NCBI RefSeq assembly: GCF_036323735.1
Contig: NC_086025.1
Span: 111,481,688-111,545,687, forward strand
DNA: 64,000 nt
From: Rattus norvegicus
Lineage: Eukaryota > Chordata > Mammalia > Rodentia > Muridae
Direction: 5' to 3'
Numbering within the stretch: the stretch's first letter is position 1; each line of letters begins with the position of its first letter. The translations under genes and the position numbers were made by a program. Under the pieces are notes generated by a model, which saw nothing but the letters and a program-made list of their open reading frames with translations, did no database searches and had not been told where the DNA came from. Positions 31,509 to 41,975 of this stretch are shown here, piece by piece.

Positions 31509-31825
31509 AGGCTGGGAAGATGACTTAGTGGTTCAAGTGTCTGCCTATTAAGCATGAGGACCAAGGTTCAAATCCCCAGAGACCATGTGAAGTGCTAGGA
31601 GGTGTGGCAGCCTGCCTGTAATTCTAGCTCTGAAACCTGGCTATCAAGAATAGCCATATTAGCAAACTCTAGGTTCAACTGAGAGACTTCGCCTCAGTGA
31701 AGAAGGCAGAGGAGCAATCGATTGTGAAACTGACTTTGGGCCTTCACACGCACCCAAACATGTGTGTCCACGAACATGCAAAACATGTATACACACATGT
31801 ATATCACACATACAGACAAAAACAA
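31509..31825 (+). mobile_element. B4-type composite SINE
   Basis: 'ggctgggaagatgacttagtgg', 'gaggaccaaggttcaaatcccc', 'gcctgtaattctagctctg', 'ttcaactgagagacttcgcctca' and a CA-rich end, in the usual composite order. Confidence 0.82.
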
Positions 31826-32065
31826 AGCTGTGTGTGTAGCATACATACTCTTGTAGTCCCAGGGCAGGAGAGACAGCAAGAAACGGATCCTCGGGCTCCT
31901 TGGCCTGCTAGCCTACCCTGTGTGGTGAGTTCCTGACCAAGGACAGACTTGGTCTCAAAAGTAAGAGGGCCACTCTTAAAGAATGATTGTTCTCTGGCTT
32001 CCACATCCATGCATACATACATGTACTTGCATGTACACAAACATGCACTTGTGCATGAAACACAA
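31826..32065 (+). mobile_element. B4-type composite SINE, 5'-truncated
   Basis: 'cttgtagtcccagggcagg', 'ctccttggcctgctagcctacc', 'ttgg..tcaaaagtaagaggg', 'ttgttctctggcttccacatcc' then CATA/CATG-rich tail. The fourth SINE in a row on the same strand. Confidence 0.75.
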
Positions 32066-32116
32066 AGCTGAGCCCCCTTTTTTTTGTTCACTGTCCTTTT
32101 CATGACAAGGCAACTG

Positions 32117-32117
<1 letters not shown>

Positions 32118-32170
<53 letters not shown>
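32118..32170. repeat. (GT)26 microsatellite
   Basis: Pure GT dinucleotide of about 52 bases. Confidence 0.98.
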
Positions 32171-32172
<2 letters not shown>

Positions 32173-32727
32173 CCTAAGCCATGAGGCTTCTGCAGGACAA
32201 GGTCAGAATGAGTGTCTCTAGCAGTAACCATTAGAATTCAGAGGGAGGAGGTTCTTGTGGTCATTTAGGAAAGACTTCATAAATCAGCCAGACAGCAGAA
32301 GACAGCAGCTACATGGGCCACCACAGATAATGGGCAATCTAGAAAGAATTTCTATTCCATTTTCAGAAGAATGATCATGATGTATTCATTCTCCTAGCAG
32401 ATATTCATTGCTAACCACGTTAGCGATGTAGGCTCCTTAGAAAATTAACCTCGAATAGGGAAAAGGCTGTAAACAGGACAAGGATGCTCATTACCGAACT
32501 ATCTTATAACGTCACAAGACAGAAGCAACTCAGATGGCCAACGGGGAGAGGCTACATAAGTGGATTGTGGTCTGTCCCTTTGAGGTGCCATGTCCCTAAC
32601 AAACCTCACCGAGTGGAAGCAGTTCCCCGTCTTAATTATGGCCATACAAATGGTCAACTCTCGTGGCTCAGCCACAGACCTGACTTCCCCAACTCCACTC
32701 TATATCCCTTTGTCCCTGAGGGTGTGT
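32171..32727. other. Unassigned sequence
   Basis: Around 32520-32590 ('gatggccaacggggag', 'ataagtggattgtgg') resembles the 3' part of an old L1 ORF2 ('tggataaagaaattgtgg' type), but the match is too weak to call. Confidence 0.3.
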
Positions 32728-33050
32728 GGTGGTTTGTATAGACTTGATCCAGAAAGTGGCACTATTAGGAGGTGTGGCCTTGTTGGAAAAAGTGTGTCAC
32801 TCTGGGGGTGGGCTTTGAGACCTTCTTTCTAGTTTCCTGGGAGAGAGTCTTCTGGCTGCCTTCGTATCAAGATGTAGAACTCTCAACTCGTTCTCCAGCG
32901 CCATGCCTGCCTGGATGCTGCCATGCTTCCTGCCTTGATGATAATGGACTGAGTCTCAGAATCTGTAAGCCAGTCCCAGTTGAATGACCTTATAGGAGTT
33001 GCCTTGGTCGTGGTGTCTCTTCACAGCAGTGGAAACCCAAACTAAGACAG
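32728..33050 (+). mobile_element. Rodent LTR/MaLR-like repeat, family name uncertain
   Basis: Order 'ggtttgtatagacttgatcc', 'gtggcactattaggaggtgtggcc', 'tgcctgcctggatgctgccatgc', 'gatgataatggactgag', 'gtggtgtctcttcacagcag' and final 'aactaagaca' is a very common rodent repeat. The same family occurs in opposite orientation at 37303-37635. Confidence 0.8.
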
Positions 33051-33114
33051 GGTGTCAGCTTGTATGTGGCGGAGGCCTCCATATTGCTTGACCATGTTCC
33101 CCTCTGTATTCCTT

Positions 33115-33246
33115 GGCTTTTCTCTTCTCTTTTGGAGGTATGGTCTCACTGCAGAACCCTAGCTGTCTTGAAACTTGCTGTGGTCTCCGGCTCACAGAGA
33201 TCCATCTGCCACTGCCGTCCGAGTGCTGTTAAAGGCATGCACTGGC
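33115..33246 (-). mobile_element. B1 SINE, minus strand, divergent
   Basis: 'ggaggtatggtctcactgcag', 'ccctagctgtcttgaaactt', 'cacagagatccatctgcc', 'cgagtgctgttaaaggcatgc'. Confidence 0.75.
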
Positions 33247-33259
33247 TTGTATCAATTAC

Positions 33260-33555
33260 TTCTCTCACCGCTAAGATTACATATTCTGACCAAAGCGACC
33301 CAAGGAAGGGTGAGTTTATTTTGACTCATGGTCTGAAAGCACAGTCCGCAACGGTGGGGAAGCTGGTCACAGTGCATGTGCTGGCAGGAAGCACAGGGAT
33401 GAGTGCAAATCAGCTTTCTCCTTTTGCCTCAGCCCAGCTCATGGAAGGACGCACCCTCAGTTAACCTAATCTAGATAATCCCTCACAGGACTGCCCAGAG
33501 GTTTGCCTTGTAGGTGATTCTAGATCCTGACAAGCTGGTAATATTAACTGTCATA
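33260..33555 (+). mobile_element. Rodent LTR/MaLR-like repeat, second type
   Basis: 'gattacatattctgaccaaagc', 'gggtgagtttattttgac', 'gtccgcaacggtggggaagctggtcacagtgcat' order, 'gttaacctaatctagataatccctcacagg', 'aggtgattctagatcctgacaag' matches a frequent rodent LTR-class repeat. Confidence 0.7.
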
Positions 33556-33584
33556 CTCTTCCCCCGTGCCACAAAATCTTATCC

Positions 33585-33592
33585 TGACGTCA
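33585..33592. promoter_or_regulatory. Perfect CRE palindrome TGACGTCA
   Basis: The 8 bp CREB/ATF consensus lies just outside the LTR-like repeat. A near-copy context ('aatgtcaccggcctc') follows about 20 bases later. There is no nearby transcription start, so activity is unproven. Confidence 0.3.
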
Positions 33593-35320
33593 CCCGCCTC
33601 CTCCTAATGTCACCGGCCTCATCCCAGTGTAAATCAGGATTGTGGGAGTTTCCCCTGATGCCCGTTTTCCTTTCTCCTCACATTCAATCCGGCAGACCTT
33701 GCACACCTTTTAAACCCCTCCTCTTTGATCTCTGTCGCCATGGTCCCACACTGCCACAGTGGCTAAACTTCCCCGCTGGGATCCTCCTGTGCCCAGGATC
33801 ACCCAGGATCCTCTCTAGCTCTGTCAACATCAAATCTGACTCCCTTACTGCTGCACTTCTCACCTCTCAGTCTCCTGGAGCTTTTCATGACCCTTAGACA
33901 AAAAGACCTACATGTGCAAGCCCCAGCCTCCATCCACTCTCAAGCCATTTCGTTCCTCGACAGTCCTCCCTCACAATCGACAGGATGGAGAGCTGCCCCC
34001 GAGTTGCCCTCTCTGAGCCCTTTCTTCCACAGGTGCCCACACCAGGCTCTCACATCCACATTGTTCATTTCCTTATCCACTCAGCCACCCCAGGAAAGCC
34101 CTCTACCCTCTGCAGGTCAGTCAAGCTGCCTGGGGACCCAGCTTACCCAGTCTGAGCAGGGGAAGAGAGGTGGCTTGAGGTGTTTGGTGGAGGGAGGAGC
34201 CAGTCATTAGCCAACCTCTGTCCCCTAAAGTGTAGACTGGGCATCCTACCTCTAGATGTGAGGTGCTGGGGTGCAGATCACAGCTGCGGTGCTGAATGTG
34301 AGCTGAAACTAGTCATTTGTGGCTGTGCCGTCTCTTGGACTCTGTGGAGCTTAGCTCTTATTTAACGAGCTCCCAAGCTCCGAGTACATTTGTATTCAGT
34401 TGGCTCCTGTGGATGTGTTTTAGTTCCTTGAGTAAGACATTTCATTTTCTGGGTCTCTGTTGTTACAGCGAGCCTTAGTGATATGGACAAGCACTCCCAA
34501 TGCCAAAGAGACCGAGAAATCTCAGGTCTCACACAGGTGTGGAGAGAAGTGGGGCCTGGAATCCAAGACCCTTCCTCGACCCCTCCAGAGGACCTCCTCG
34601 TTAACAGCAGAGAGCATCGCTAGTCCCTGCTGGCTGGCAAGGACCCAGGGATTAACATCCAGGGTGTTAATGTCCTGATCTGGCCAGTGCTGAAGGTGAC
34701 AACATCTGCTGCGTGAGGCTCCGGTGCCAGGGCTCGTGTGGCACCTTCTGGCTTTTGGAGCATCTGTCTTGGGAGGCAGCCTGGGTGGCCTTAAGGCTGA
34801 GCTCAGTGCAGGCTCAGTGGCTGCTGTGAAGTGACAAAAAGCTCTTGTTAGGGCCAAGTGATTGACTTGCGCCTTCGGTGTCTCAAGAAAACAGCAGGGA
34901 GCCATCTGATTCAGCTCTGCTCCCAAAGGTGCCCAGGAGCTGGCGATTGAGTTACTGTAAAGGGGTTCAGAGGCTGTGGTCAGTGCACAAGGTATTTGTG
35001 GCACAAGACTGGCAGGTGGCGAGGGCTGTGTGCACTTTTTCCCTTGGCACGCAGGATGTGGGAGGAGTTTATTTTGTGTGTGCATGTGCGCGTTTGTGTG
35101 AGTGTATGACACACACATGTATGTACAACTATATACACATAGTTGTACACAGGTATATAGAGGCAAAAGGTCATTGTTGGATGTCTCTGTATCGTCCCTC
35201 AACTCACTTTTTAAGGCATTGTCTCCTTCTGACTAAGAGTCACTGATTCATCTTGACTGACTGGCCAGCAAACTCTAGGGGCTCCTCACGTCTCTTTCTC
35301 CCCAGCATTGTGCCCCCTCT

Positions 35321-35321
<1 letters not shown>
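33593..35321. other. Unassigned sequence
   Basis: Contains the longest non-repetitive open frame in the window, 226 codons on the minus strand (34522-35202). It has no recognisable domain, its N-terminal part lies in CA-rich sequence and it lacks visible splice or start context. MIR-like words near 34425-34465 are too short to call. Confidence 0.35.
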
Positions 35322-35372
<51 letters not shown>

Positions 35373-35440
35373 GTGCTAGGGTTAGAACTCAGATTCTTAT
35401 GCTTGCATGGTCAGCACTTTACCATCATCTCTCCTTGTTT
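35322..35440 (-). mobile_element. (GT)24 followed by a B4-type SINE head fragment, minus strand
   Basis: Pure GT at 35322-35370, then 'gtgctagggttagaactcagattcttatgcttgcatggtcagcact' order, the inverted tRNA-like head. Confidence 0.75.
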
Positions 35441-35589
35441 ATTTCCCTTGAAGTTTTTCTTGACACTGTATAGGTCAGAAGTCAGGAGGCAGAGGGAGGT
35501 CAGATTGCCCCCATCTGGCAGTGGCTTGCTTGGAATTGTCCCAATAAGCCACCCGTTCAGTACATGGTCTGTTTGATAACCACCTCTCT

Positions 35590-35665
35590 GGGAGGGCACG
35601 TCTGTATCCACGTTCCTGTTGAGGGTGAGTGACCTGCCTCAGATCACGTTGCCAGTAAAGGTGGG
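35590..35665 (-). mobile_element. MIR fragment, minus strand
   Basis: 'gtgagtgacctgcctcagatcacgttgccagtaaagg' is in the order of inverted MIR ('taagtgacttgcccaaggtcacacagctagtaag'). Confidence 0.5.
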
Positions 35666-36219
35666 CGGGGTGTGGGGGTGAAGATCACGCCTATTGGCCA
35701 CGGCCACATAGCCTTTCCTCTCTGGGAGAGTGATGGCACTGTCACCTCTGTGTCGATAGCCTGCTAGCAGCAGAGGTCTCAGATCTGCCTCTCTCTCATC
35801 ACTGCCTGATCCCAGAGGCTTCATCTGGGAGACCACGAGAAACACATAAGCAGGAGCTGCACCCTTCCTGCCCCTGCCTCGCCTTCTCACTGACAACTCA
35901 AGGTGGCTCATTCACCTCCCTGCTTCCTGTTTTCCGAAGGCTTCCCATGGAGTGAGGCTAGAACCCCAACACTTACAGTGGCCTTGGACACTCTGCGCTG
36001 CCCTGCCCCCTCCTTTCCTACCCCTCCCCCATCCGCTCGTTCTCGCTCTGACCATAGTGCTCTTCCGGTAGCTGTTTGAAGGGGCTAAGAAGGCTGCTTT
36101 GTCTTAAAGCCTCAACAGATGGTATTCCTTCTGACACACATGCTTTCTCCCAATTATTGACTCAGTGACTTCTACTCAACCTAAGACTGTTTTTATTTTT
36201 TTACTTGAAGAATGTCTCC
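35666..36219. other. Unassigned sequence
   Basis: C/T-rich around 35985-36050 with a few CpGs. No element recognised. Confidence 0.4.
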
Positions 36220-36220
36220 G

Positions 36221-36430
36221 AGGACCAGGGAGAGGGCTTGATGGGGGAAGACTCTTGTCTCCTAACCTGATGACCTGAGTTCGATTCCTGCAATCCATAG
36301 AAAGGTGGAAGGAGCTGGCCACAGAGTTGACCTTTGACTTCCACACACATGCTGTGGCACATTCGTGAGCTCACGCACTCACACAAGCACGTGCGTGCAC
36401 GCATACACAGGCATGCACACACCAAAACGC
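36221..36430 (+). mobile_element. B4/B3-type SINE with CA/CG-rich tail
   Basis: 'aggaccagggagagggcttg', 'tgacctgagttcgattcctgc', 'agttgacctttgacttccacaca', then a long 'cacgcactcacacaagcacg' tail. Confidence 0.8.
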
Positions 36431-36477
36431 ATGTCTCTGGATCTCGTTGTCCAACCACACTCTTTCCCTCAAAGCCT

Positions 36478-36682
36478 GTATTCTGTCCTCATCTCCTCCT
36501 GTCCCCTTTTCTCTCTTCTCTCTTCCCTTTCCCTCACCTTTTCCTCCGACTGCTCCTGTGTTTCCTCCTTTCCCACCTGCCCTTCTTCCTCTGATTCATC
36601 ATCTTCCTCTCCCTCATCCTCACCACTTCTCCCTCTTACCCTTCTGTTTTCCACCATCTCCTCCTCCTCTCCCTCCTCCACT
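36478..36682. repeat. Degenerate polypyrimidine tract
   Basis: About 200 bases of C/T with rare purines ('ctctcttctctcttcccttt', 'catctcctcctcctctccc'). Confidence 0.85.
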
Positions 36683-36689
36683 GGCGTTG

Positions 36690-36958
36690 GGAGTGGACTC
36701 TGGGCCTTTGCACATGCGGAACGAGCGTGCCCTGAGCCTCTGGGCTCTGCCTCCAGCCCCTGTCAGTCACTTTTTGATCGTTTCCTGATGTCTTTTTCTT
36801 TGCGACCTCACTGCTGATTGCTTTTGGCCTTCCCCAGAGCCTCTCAAGGTTAGGGACTAGCATGGCTCTGCTCCCCATGTGGCACCTCTTGCTCCCCACC
36901 CCCTGCTCAGCACACGGCAGACTTTCAATAAGCATTTAAAAAGTTTGTTGAATGAATG
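36690..36958 (+). mobile_element. L2 3' relic
   Basis: 'ctctgggcctttgcacatgcgg' (cf. L2 'cagggcctttgcacttgc'), and at the end 'tttcaataagcatttaaaaa' plus 'gttgaatgaatgc', the typical L2 terminus. Confidence 0.6.
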
Positions 36959-37061
36959 CTTGGTGCCTCGGGATTGTCAGCGTCAGCCCTGGCAATGTGG
37001 TGCCCACGAGTGTATTTATAGCATCCAGTTCCTCCTAATGCAGTTTTCCATTTATTCACCC

Positions 37062-37170
37062 CTGAGTCATTTCCATCAATATTTACTAAGCACCAACTGG
37101 GTGTTGAAGATGTAAAAGTGGCTGAGAAAAACGTGCCAGCCCACCAGCAGCTCAGTATGGATACAGCAGA
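37062..37170 (-). mobile_element. L2 3' relic, minus strand
   Basis: 'atttactaagcaccaactgggtgttgaagatg' and 'agcccaccagcagctcagta' follow the inverted L2 end. Confidence 0.6.
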
Positions 37171-37189
37171 TAGGGAGACATGGAAGGTC

Positions 37190-37300
37190 AAGAGCTAGGC
37201 CTTCAAAGTTTGGTCCACCGACCTCGTTATAGAGCTGTGTGACAGTGGACCAGTCACTTCACTTCCCTGGTCATCTCATGCATAGAATGAGAATGGCGAT
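37190..37300 (+). mobile_element. MIR relic
   Basis: 'agagctgtgtgacagtggaccagtcacttcacttccctgg' and 'tcatctcatgcatagaatgag' in MIR core order. Confidence 0.7.
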
Positions 37301-37302
37301 CT

Positions 37303-37448
37303 CTGAAGAGACACCGTGACAAAGGCAGCTTATAGAAGAAAGCACTTAATTGGGGGGCCTCCCTTACAGCTTCAGAGGGTGAGTCCACGACATTAATGGT
37401 GGGAACATGATGGCAGGCAGGCGTAGAGCTGGAGCAAAAGTTGGAGGC

Positions 37449-37487
<39 letters not shown>

Positions 37488-37635
37488 GATAGAGAGATAG
37501 ATATTGGGCTTTTGAAACCTAAAGTCCACCCCTAGTGACACACTTCTTTCAGGGAGGCAACGCCTCCTAATCCGTTCGCACACCACACCACTGATCAGGA
37601 ACCAACTTTGGGGGCATTCTCATTCAAACACCTCA
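37303..37635 (-). mobile_element. Rodent LTR/MaLR-like repeat, split by an AGAT microsatellite
   Basis: Opposite-strand relative of 32728-33050: 'gaagagacaccgtgacaaagg', 'gcacttaattgggg', 'gtgacacacttctttc', 'acgcctcctaatcc', 'gcattctcattcaaaca'. The middle third is replaced by (AGAT)n at 37450-37503. Confidence 0.75.
37450..37503. repeat. (AGAT)n microsatellite
   Basis: About 10 perfect AGAT units, then 'agagatagagagatagat'. Confidence 0.97.
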
Positions 37636-38799
37636 ATCTCGATCTTACACAGCCGATCTGCTGTTCGCTGAGTGGGAAAGCATCTCCTGGCAGAGTGCAC
37701 CTTAGAAAAGGGGCTGCAGATGTTACTGCAGAATGTGAGTGCTCAGGTCAGGGACAAGTCTGAGATGAGGAGGGTCGCCAGCCCCTGTAACTGAGTAGGT
37801 ACCACTGAAGCAGGCGGTTTAGGCGGGTCAGAGCAAGAACAAAGTGTGACCTATGGTGGTCCTGAGCCTATCGCATCTGTTCGTAGCCTTCCGCTCTTCC
37901 TTCTCCTTGGGGGGCACATGATGTCCTTTTTTTCTTTTATTTATGTCTGGGTGACCATGCCCTCCTCTATCCACTCCTCTTTCCTACCCTCCATCCCTGC
38001 TTCCACCCTTGCCATTTCCACATAAGTTTCTGGGGTCCCCCTCACCCTCAGACAGGGACTAATGTCAGTATGGGAGCATCTCTGCCCATCGTGTGGGGTA
38101 GGAGCCGGTGGGATTTTTTTTTAAACTGCTACTTGCTCTGCGTCTCCCCACCCCCAGCACAGATGTACAAAGCTGAGGTCCACAGTGGGGGTTGGTTAGG
38201 TCCTTAAGAAGAGATGGGCAGCCTAAGACCACCCGAGTTGCCGTCCGCCTTGTCTTAGGAAGCTCCTTTTACTCTTGAGAGGGATGCAGCCCCTGTGTGG
38301 ACCCTCTGCAGTGGTCCTGAATTTATATGCACAGGCAGTTTGAATAGGTACCAACCATGGTGAGCTTCAGTTTCTAGACGCCAGTTCTACTGAGTCTCTT
38401 ACTTAAACAGATGGAGGAAACCCAAGGGGAAGGAGGAACTCCAGGAACTCAAATACCGGGGGCCTCAACCCAGGCCCACACTGGGACCTGACCACACAGT
38501 TGTACCCACTGTCAAGTGTAGGGCAGGATGTCAGCAGCAGCATCCTCGCCGGCTGCTCTGAGAACAGGCACAGGCTGTGTGGGAGAAGAGAGAACACCAC
38601 AGCATCCTTGGAAGAGCTACTGAGGGCTGGCTATTCTTATTCCTTCTTGGAACACTTCCAACGGAAGGACTGAGAGATCTCCACCTCCAGAAACCCTCCC
38701 TCTGGCTATTCTCTTGATGAAGAGCAGGGCCTTTCATCACGTGGAGAGACACAAGCTTGTGACAGCTGAGACAGCCAGCACTCTGCAGCAGGCAGCCTG
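37636..38799. other. Unassigned sequence
   Basis: 1.1 kb without a recognised repeat. A 92-codon minus-strand frame at 38531-38809 has no domain. Confidence 0.4.
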
Positions 38800-38900
38800 T
38801 GGGGCTCAATTGCCCTTGGTAACTGTGTCTCCTTTCTATGCCTCAGTTTCCCCATCTTCAGGGTAGGGTCATAAAGGCATCCCACAGAGTGACACCTGAG
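38800..38900 (+). mobile_element. MIR relic
   Basis: 'ttggtaactgtgtctcctttctatgcctcagtttccccatcttcaggg' order is the conserved MIR core. Confidence 0.65.
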
Positions 38901-39318
38901 TGTTTAGCCGCACCTTGACTGCGAGGGTCTGAATGCCAAGTAGAGAAGGGAAGCTTGTTTGCTTGGGCCTCCGATAGCTCAAGTGTTTAGTGCTATTGCC
39001 AGACTTCCTCCCCACTCAGCTCACAAATCTCCCCCTTCTGCCTTGTCCTGTCTCCACTTCTCTCCCCCATCTTTCCACTCCCCCTCTCCCCAGTCCCCAG
39101 AAGTGTTCCTGGCACACTTCTGCTTGCTGCAATTCCTGGAATGTCTTCCTCACAGCTATTCCCCAAAGTTCCTTTACTCATTTCCGGGTGCAGGGATTAC
39201 GGGCATGTACCCCAGGATGGGAAATAAATGCTTTTGTATGAATGAATACTTGTATAATGTGCATTTAAGACCGACTATATTTGTGAAGACAGTGTCTGGC
39301 GTGTGGTAGGTATTTGGT
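38901..39318 (+). mobile_element. L2-like relic (tentative) in pyrimidine-rich sequence
   Basis: 'cttctgcttgctgcaattcctggaatgtcttcctc' recalls the L2 'gcacttgctgttccctctgcctggaa' segment, and 'gaaataaatgcttttgtatgaatgaat' an L2-like end. The remainder is C/T-rich and unassigned. Confidence 0.3.
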
Positions 39319-39319
39319 A

Positions 39320-39645
39320 TATGTTTCCATGTGTGCCCACGACTTCGTGTGGATGTATGTGTAATGTATGTGTGCATGAGCATAGAGGCCAGGAGTCAAT
39401 CTTGGGTTTTGTTCCTAAGGGATGTTGCCCATCTATTTGTGAGACAAGGTCTCTTACTGCCCTTGAACTTGCTAAGGAAGCCAAACTGGCTAGCCAGCAC
39501 ATTTGAGGCATCCACTTGTCTCTGTGTCCCTAGCCCTGTGATTATAAGCACACACATGATAATGTCCAAGTTTTTAATGTTGGTCCTAAGGAATCAAACT
39601 CAGACCCTCATGCTTGTGTGAAAAATAACCCTATTGATGGCACCG
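39320..39645 (-). mobile_element. B4-type composite SINE, minus strand, old
   Basis: TG-rich start, 'agaggccaggagtcaatc', 'tttgtgagacaaggtctcttactgcccttgaacttgctaaggaa' order, 'ccctgtgattataagcacac', 'ggaatcaaactcagaccctcatgcttg'. Confidence 0.8.
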
Positions 39646-39756
39646 TCTTATGCCCTCTGCATGTGAGTTCTTAATCCCTTCAATATGGAACCCGAGGGGG
39701 ATGTTTGAAAAGCTCGCTTCCTTGGGAAGGATAACCTGCTGAGTTAAATCTATACC

Positions 39757-39975
39757 AGAGGCTGGAGAGATGGCTCAGGGTGATTAAGACTCCCCACTGC
39801 TTTTGTGGAGGACCCAAGTTCAATTTCCAGCATCCATATTGGGTAGTTCACAACAACTGCCTATGGGTTCCAACTTTGAGGGATCCGATGCCCCTGGCCT
39901 CCAAAGGCACCTGCAGTCATGCACACAGCAGCATACAGACACAGACATATATACACATAATCCACGAAAAGAAAG
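39757..39975 (+). mobile_element. B2/B3-type SINE, plus strand
   Basis: 'gaggctggagagatggctca', 'aggacccaagttcaatttcc', 'gggatccgatgcccctggcctccaaaggcacctg' order and a 'cacacagcagcatacagacacag' tail. Confidence 0.9.
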
Positions 39976-40090
39976 TTAAATTCACACCAAATTCCTGGGA
40001 AAGAGACCTAGTGGGTGTCCAAATGAAGCAAGCCAGGGGCCCTGCAGACCGACTTCACTTGCTAAGCAATCTTGCCTCTGGCCAGGTCTG

Positions 40091-40560
40091 TTTGTGCCTC
40101 TGTGTGTGCCGATTCTCCAGGCAATTGAATTACATTACCCTTTTCATTCTTATAATACGAACAGAATTCAGATGCGGTATTTGATGATGTCTTGTCTATC
40201 GCCCGGCTTTGGGACTGCCTGGCTCACTGCGGCAAATTACTGTCAACCAGAGGGCCGCTGCGCCTCTGCCACTGTGCCAGCATTTCCACGGAAAACCCTG
40301 GCCATTTAGTTTATGTCTCAGAAATGAATTTTTATTTCATTGGCTTAATCTTTAGAGGCACTCAGAAAACGCCTGCTTATTCCCAGGGAGGCTTCCGAGG
40401 CAAGATTCTTATAACAAGACCGGAGCTGGAAAAGCTCTTGAAGAGGGAGAAATACAAGCGCTCCCTGCCTGGCTGCAATTGCTGTTTGTACCACACCTGC
40501 TGCGACAAAGAAGAGCCCAGACTGGATTCCCTCCAGAAACCGGAAGGGAAGCTCAGCCCA
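40091..40560. other. Candidate conserved block, possible exon or regulatory element
   Basis: Repeat-free and relatively rich in CpG from 40150 to 40290 ('atcgcccgg', 'ctgcggc', 'gggccgctgcgcc'). A 185-codon plus-strand frame (40192-40749) includes a Cys/Tyr cluster, CNCCLYHTCC, followed by acidic residues. 'tattcccag' before 40386 could be a splice acceptor, but there is no convincing donor. I do not recognise a protein family, so no CDS is called. Confidence 0.3.
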
Positions 40561-41325
40561 AGTTGGGAAGGTGTTAAAGTCTTGAGTCCAAGGCTGGCAG
40601 ACCCAGGGAGGCAGGGGAGATGGGAGAAAGTGTCTTCTAAAGGCAGAAGCCTGGGAATCGGAGGGTTGAAACGTGTAATGGGAGGTGAGGGTTTGGAGAT
40701 TTGCTGCTATGTCAGGGATGTGGATTCGAACCCGTCTCCTCCTTCCTGACTCAGCACATTTATATATGGCCCATTAGCTTGTCCCAGTTGACTTACAGTG
40801 TTGGAGCCCAGGGAAGGATCCAGCCCTTCCGGGGAACTTCCCATCAGATTGAGACACCACGAAGCTTTCAGGCTGGGTCCCAGAGCTAGAAGGGCTTGCC
40901 TTGCCGAGACTAATTTTACTGCTCATGTTTTCACTGCACTCATAAATGCCTGCTTGCTCTTTGGGGCTCTGACCTATGGTGGCCACCTTGATAATGAGGA
41001 CTGGTCCTGTCCAGACCCCCACTGCTTCAGCTTCTGTACTCTGACAGAAGGGGAAAGGCAGCCCATAATCTGAGGAGGATGGTCCCCAAGATTTCTTCAG
41101 CTTGACTGCCTGGCCAGGCTCCTGCGATTCTGGGGTATTAGGAGTGTGCTGACAGCTATTACCGTGTCACCAGAGTAAATCTGCAGGGTAGGTGAGTGCA
41201 GGCCACTCCACACAGGTCCCTCTGAGTCTCAGCAAGGGACAGATGTGACAATGAGAACAGATGTCTAAGGCTGTGCAAACCACCTGGGAGAAGGAAGAGT
41301 TGGCTGGAGAGGGCTTTCTCCACCT
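40561..41325. other. Unassigned sequence with a MIR fragment
   Basis: 'gatgtggattcgaacccgtctcc' at 40718-40745 is an inverted MIR 5' word. The rest is unrecognised. Confidence 0.4.
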
Positions 41326-41545
41326 CTCTTCTCCACCTCCCTTCTTTCCTTTCTTCCTATCTTCCCGTGTCCCTCCACTCTTCCCTTCCTCCCCTCATTC
41401 TCCACTCACCCATCCTTTCTGCCTTCTTTCTCCCCTTCTGTGATCATCCTTCCTTTCCTTTCTCCAATCCTTCTTTCACTCCATTATTGCCCCCTCCTCC
41501 CCTTCCTCCTTTCTTCCTCTACCTGTTCATCATTCAAACATACTT
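41326..41545. repeat. Degenerate polypyrimidine tract
   Basis: About 200 bases dominated by C/T ('cctttcttcctatcttcccg', 'cctttctccaatccttc'). Confidence 0.8.
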
Positions 41546-41930
41546 TATCTTTCTACCACCTATTATTCATCTGTCTGCCCACCTATCACTCATCTGTCTG
41601 TCCACCTACTAATCTTATTACAACGACTGTTTCATGGGCCCTGGGCTCACACCTCATGCTCTCCGAGGCTTTCAGGGCCACAGCAACAAACAAAACAGAC
41701 AAAGCTTACCCAGCTTGGCTTCTTAGACTCTAATGATCTATAGCTCTCCATCCATCTCGCACAGTGATCTTTTGTGACATAGACAATAGAAGTCACAGGG
41801 AGTCGGGATCGAAGGATGTCAATCAGGAGGGAAGGTCAGGACCAGAGGAGAAGCAAACACCAGCAGGAGGCCAGTGGCCTGTACAGTTGCTTGTGCTATG
41901 TGAGAGCTGGGTGGGAAGCAGCCAAGGCAG
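41546..41930. other. Unassigned sequence
   Basis: Begins with loose CATC/CTGT repeats to about 41620, then 'acaacaaacaaaacagacaaag', which may be an L2 fragment. Confidence 0.35.
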
Positions 41931-41936
41931 TGTGTG

Positions 41937-41975
<39 letters not shown>

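Noticed and set aside
36365..36817. 150-codon Ser/Pro-rich frame
   Set aside because: Spans a SINE tail and a C/T-rich tract.
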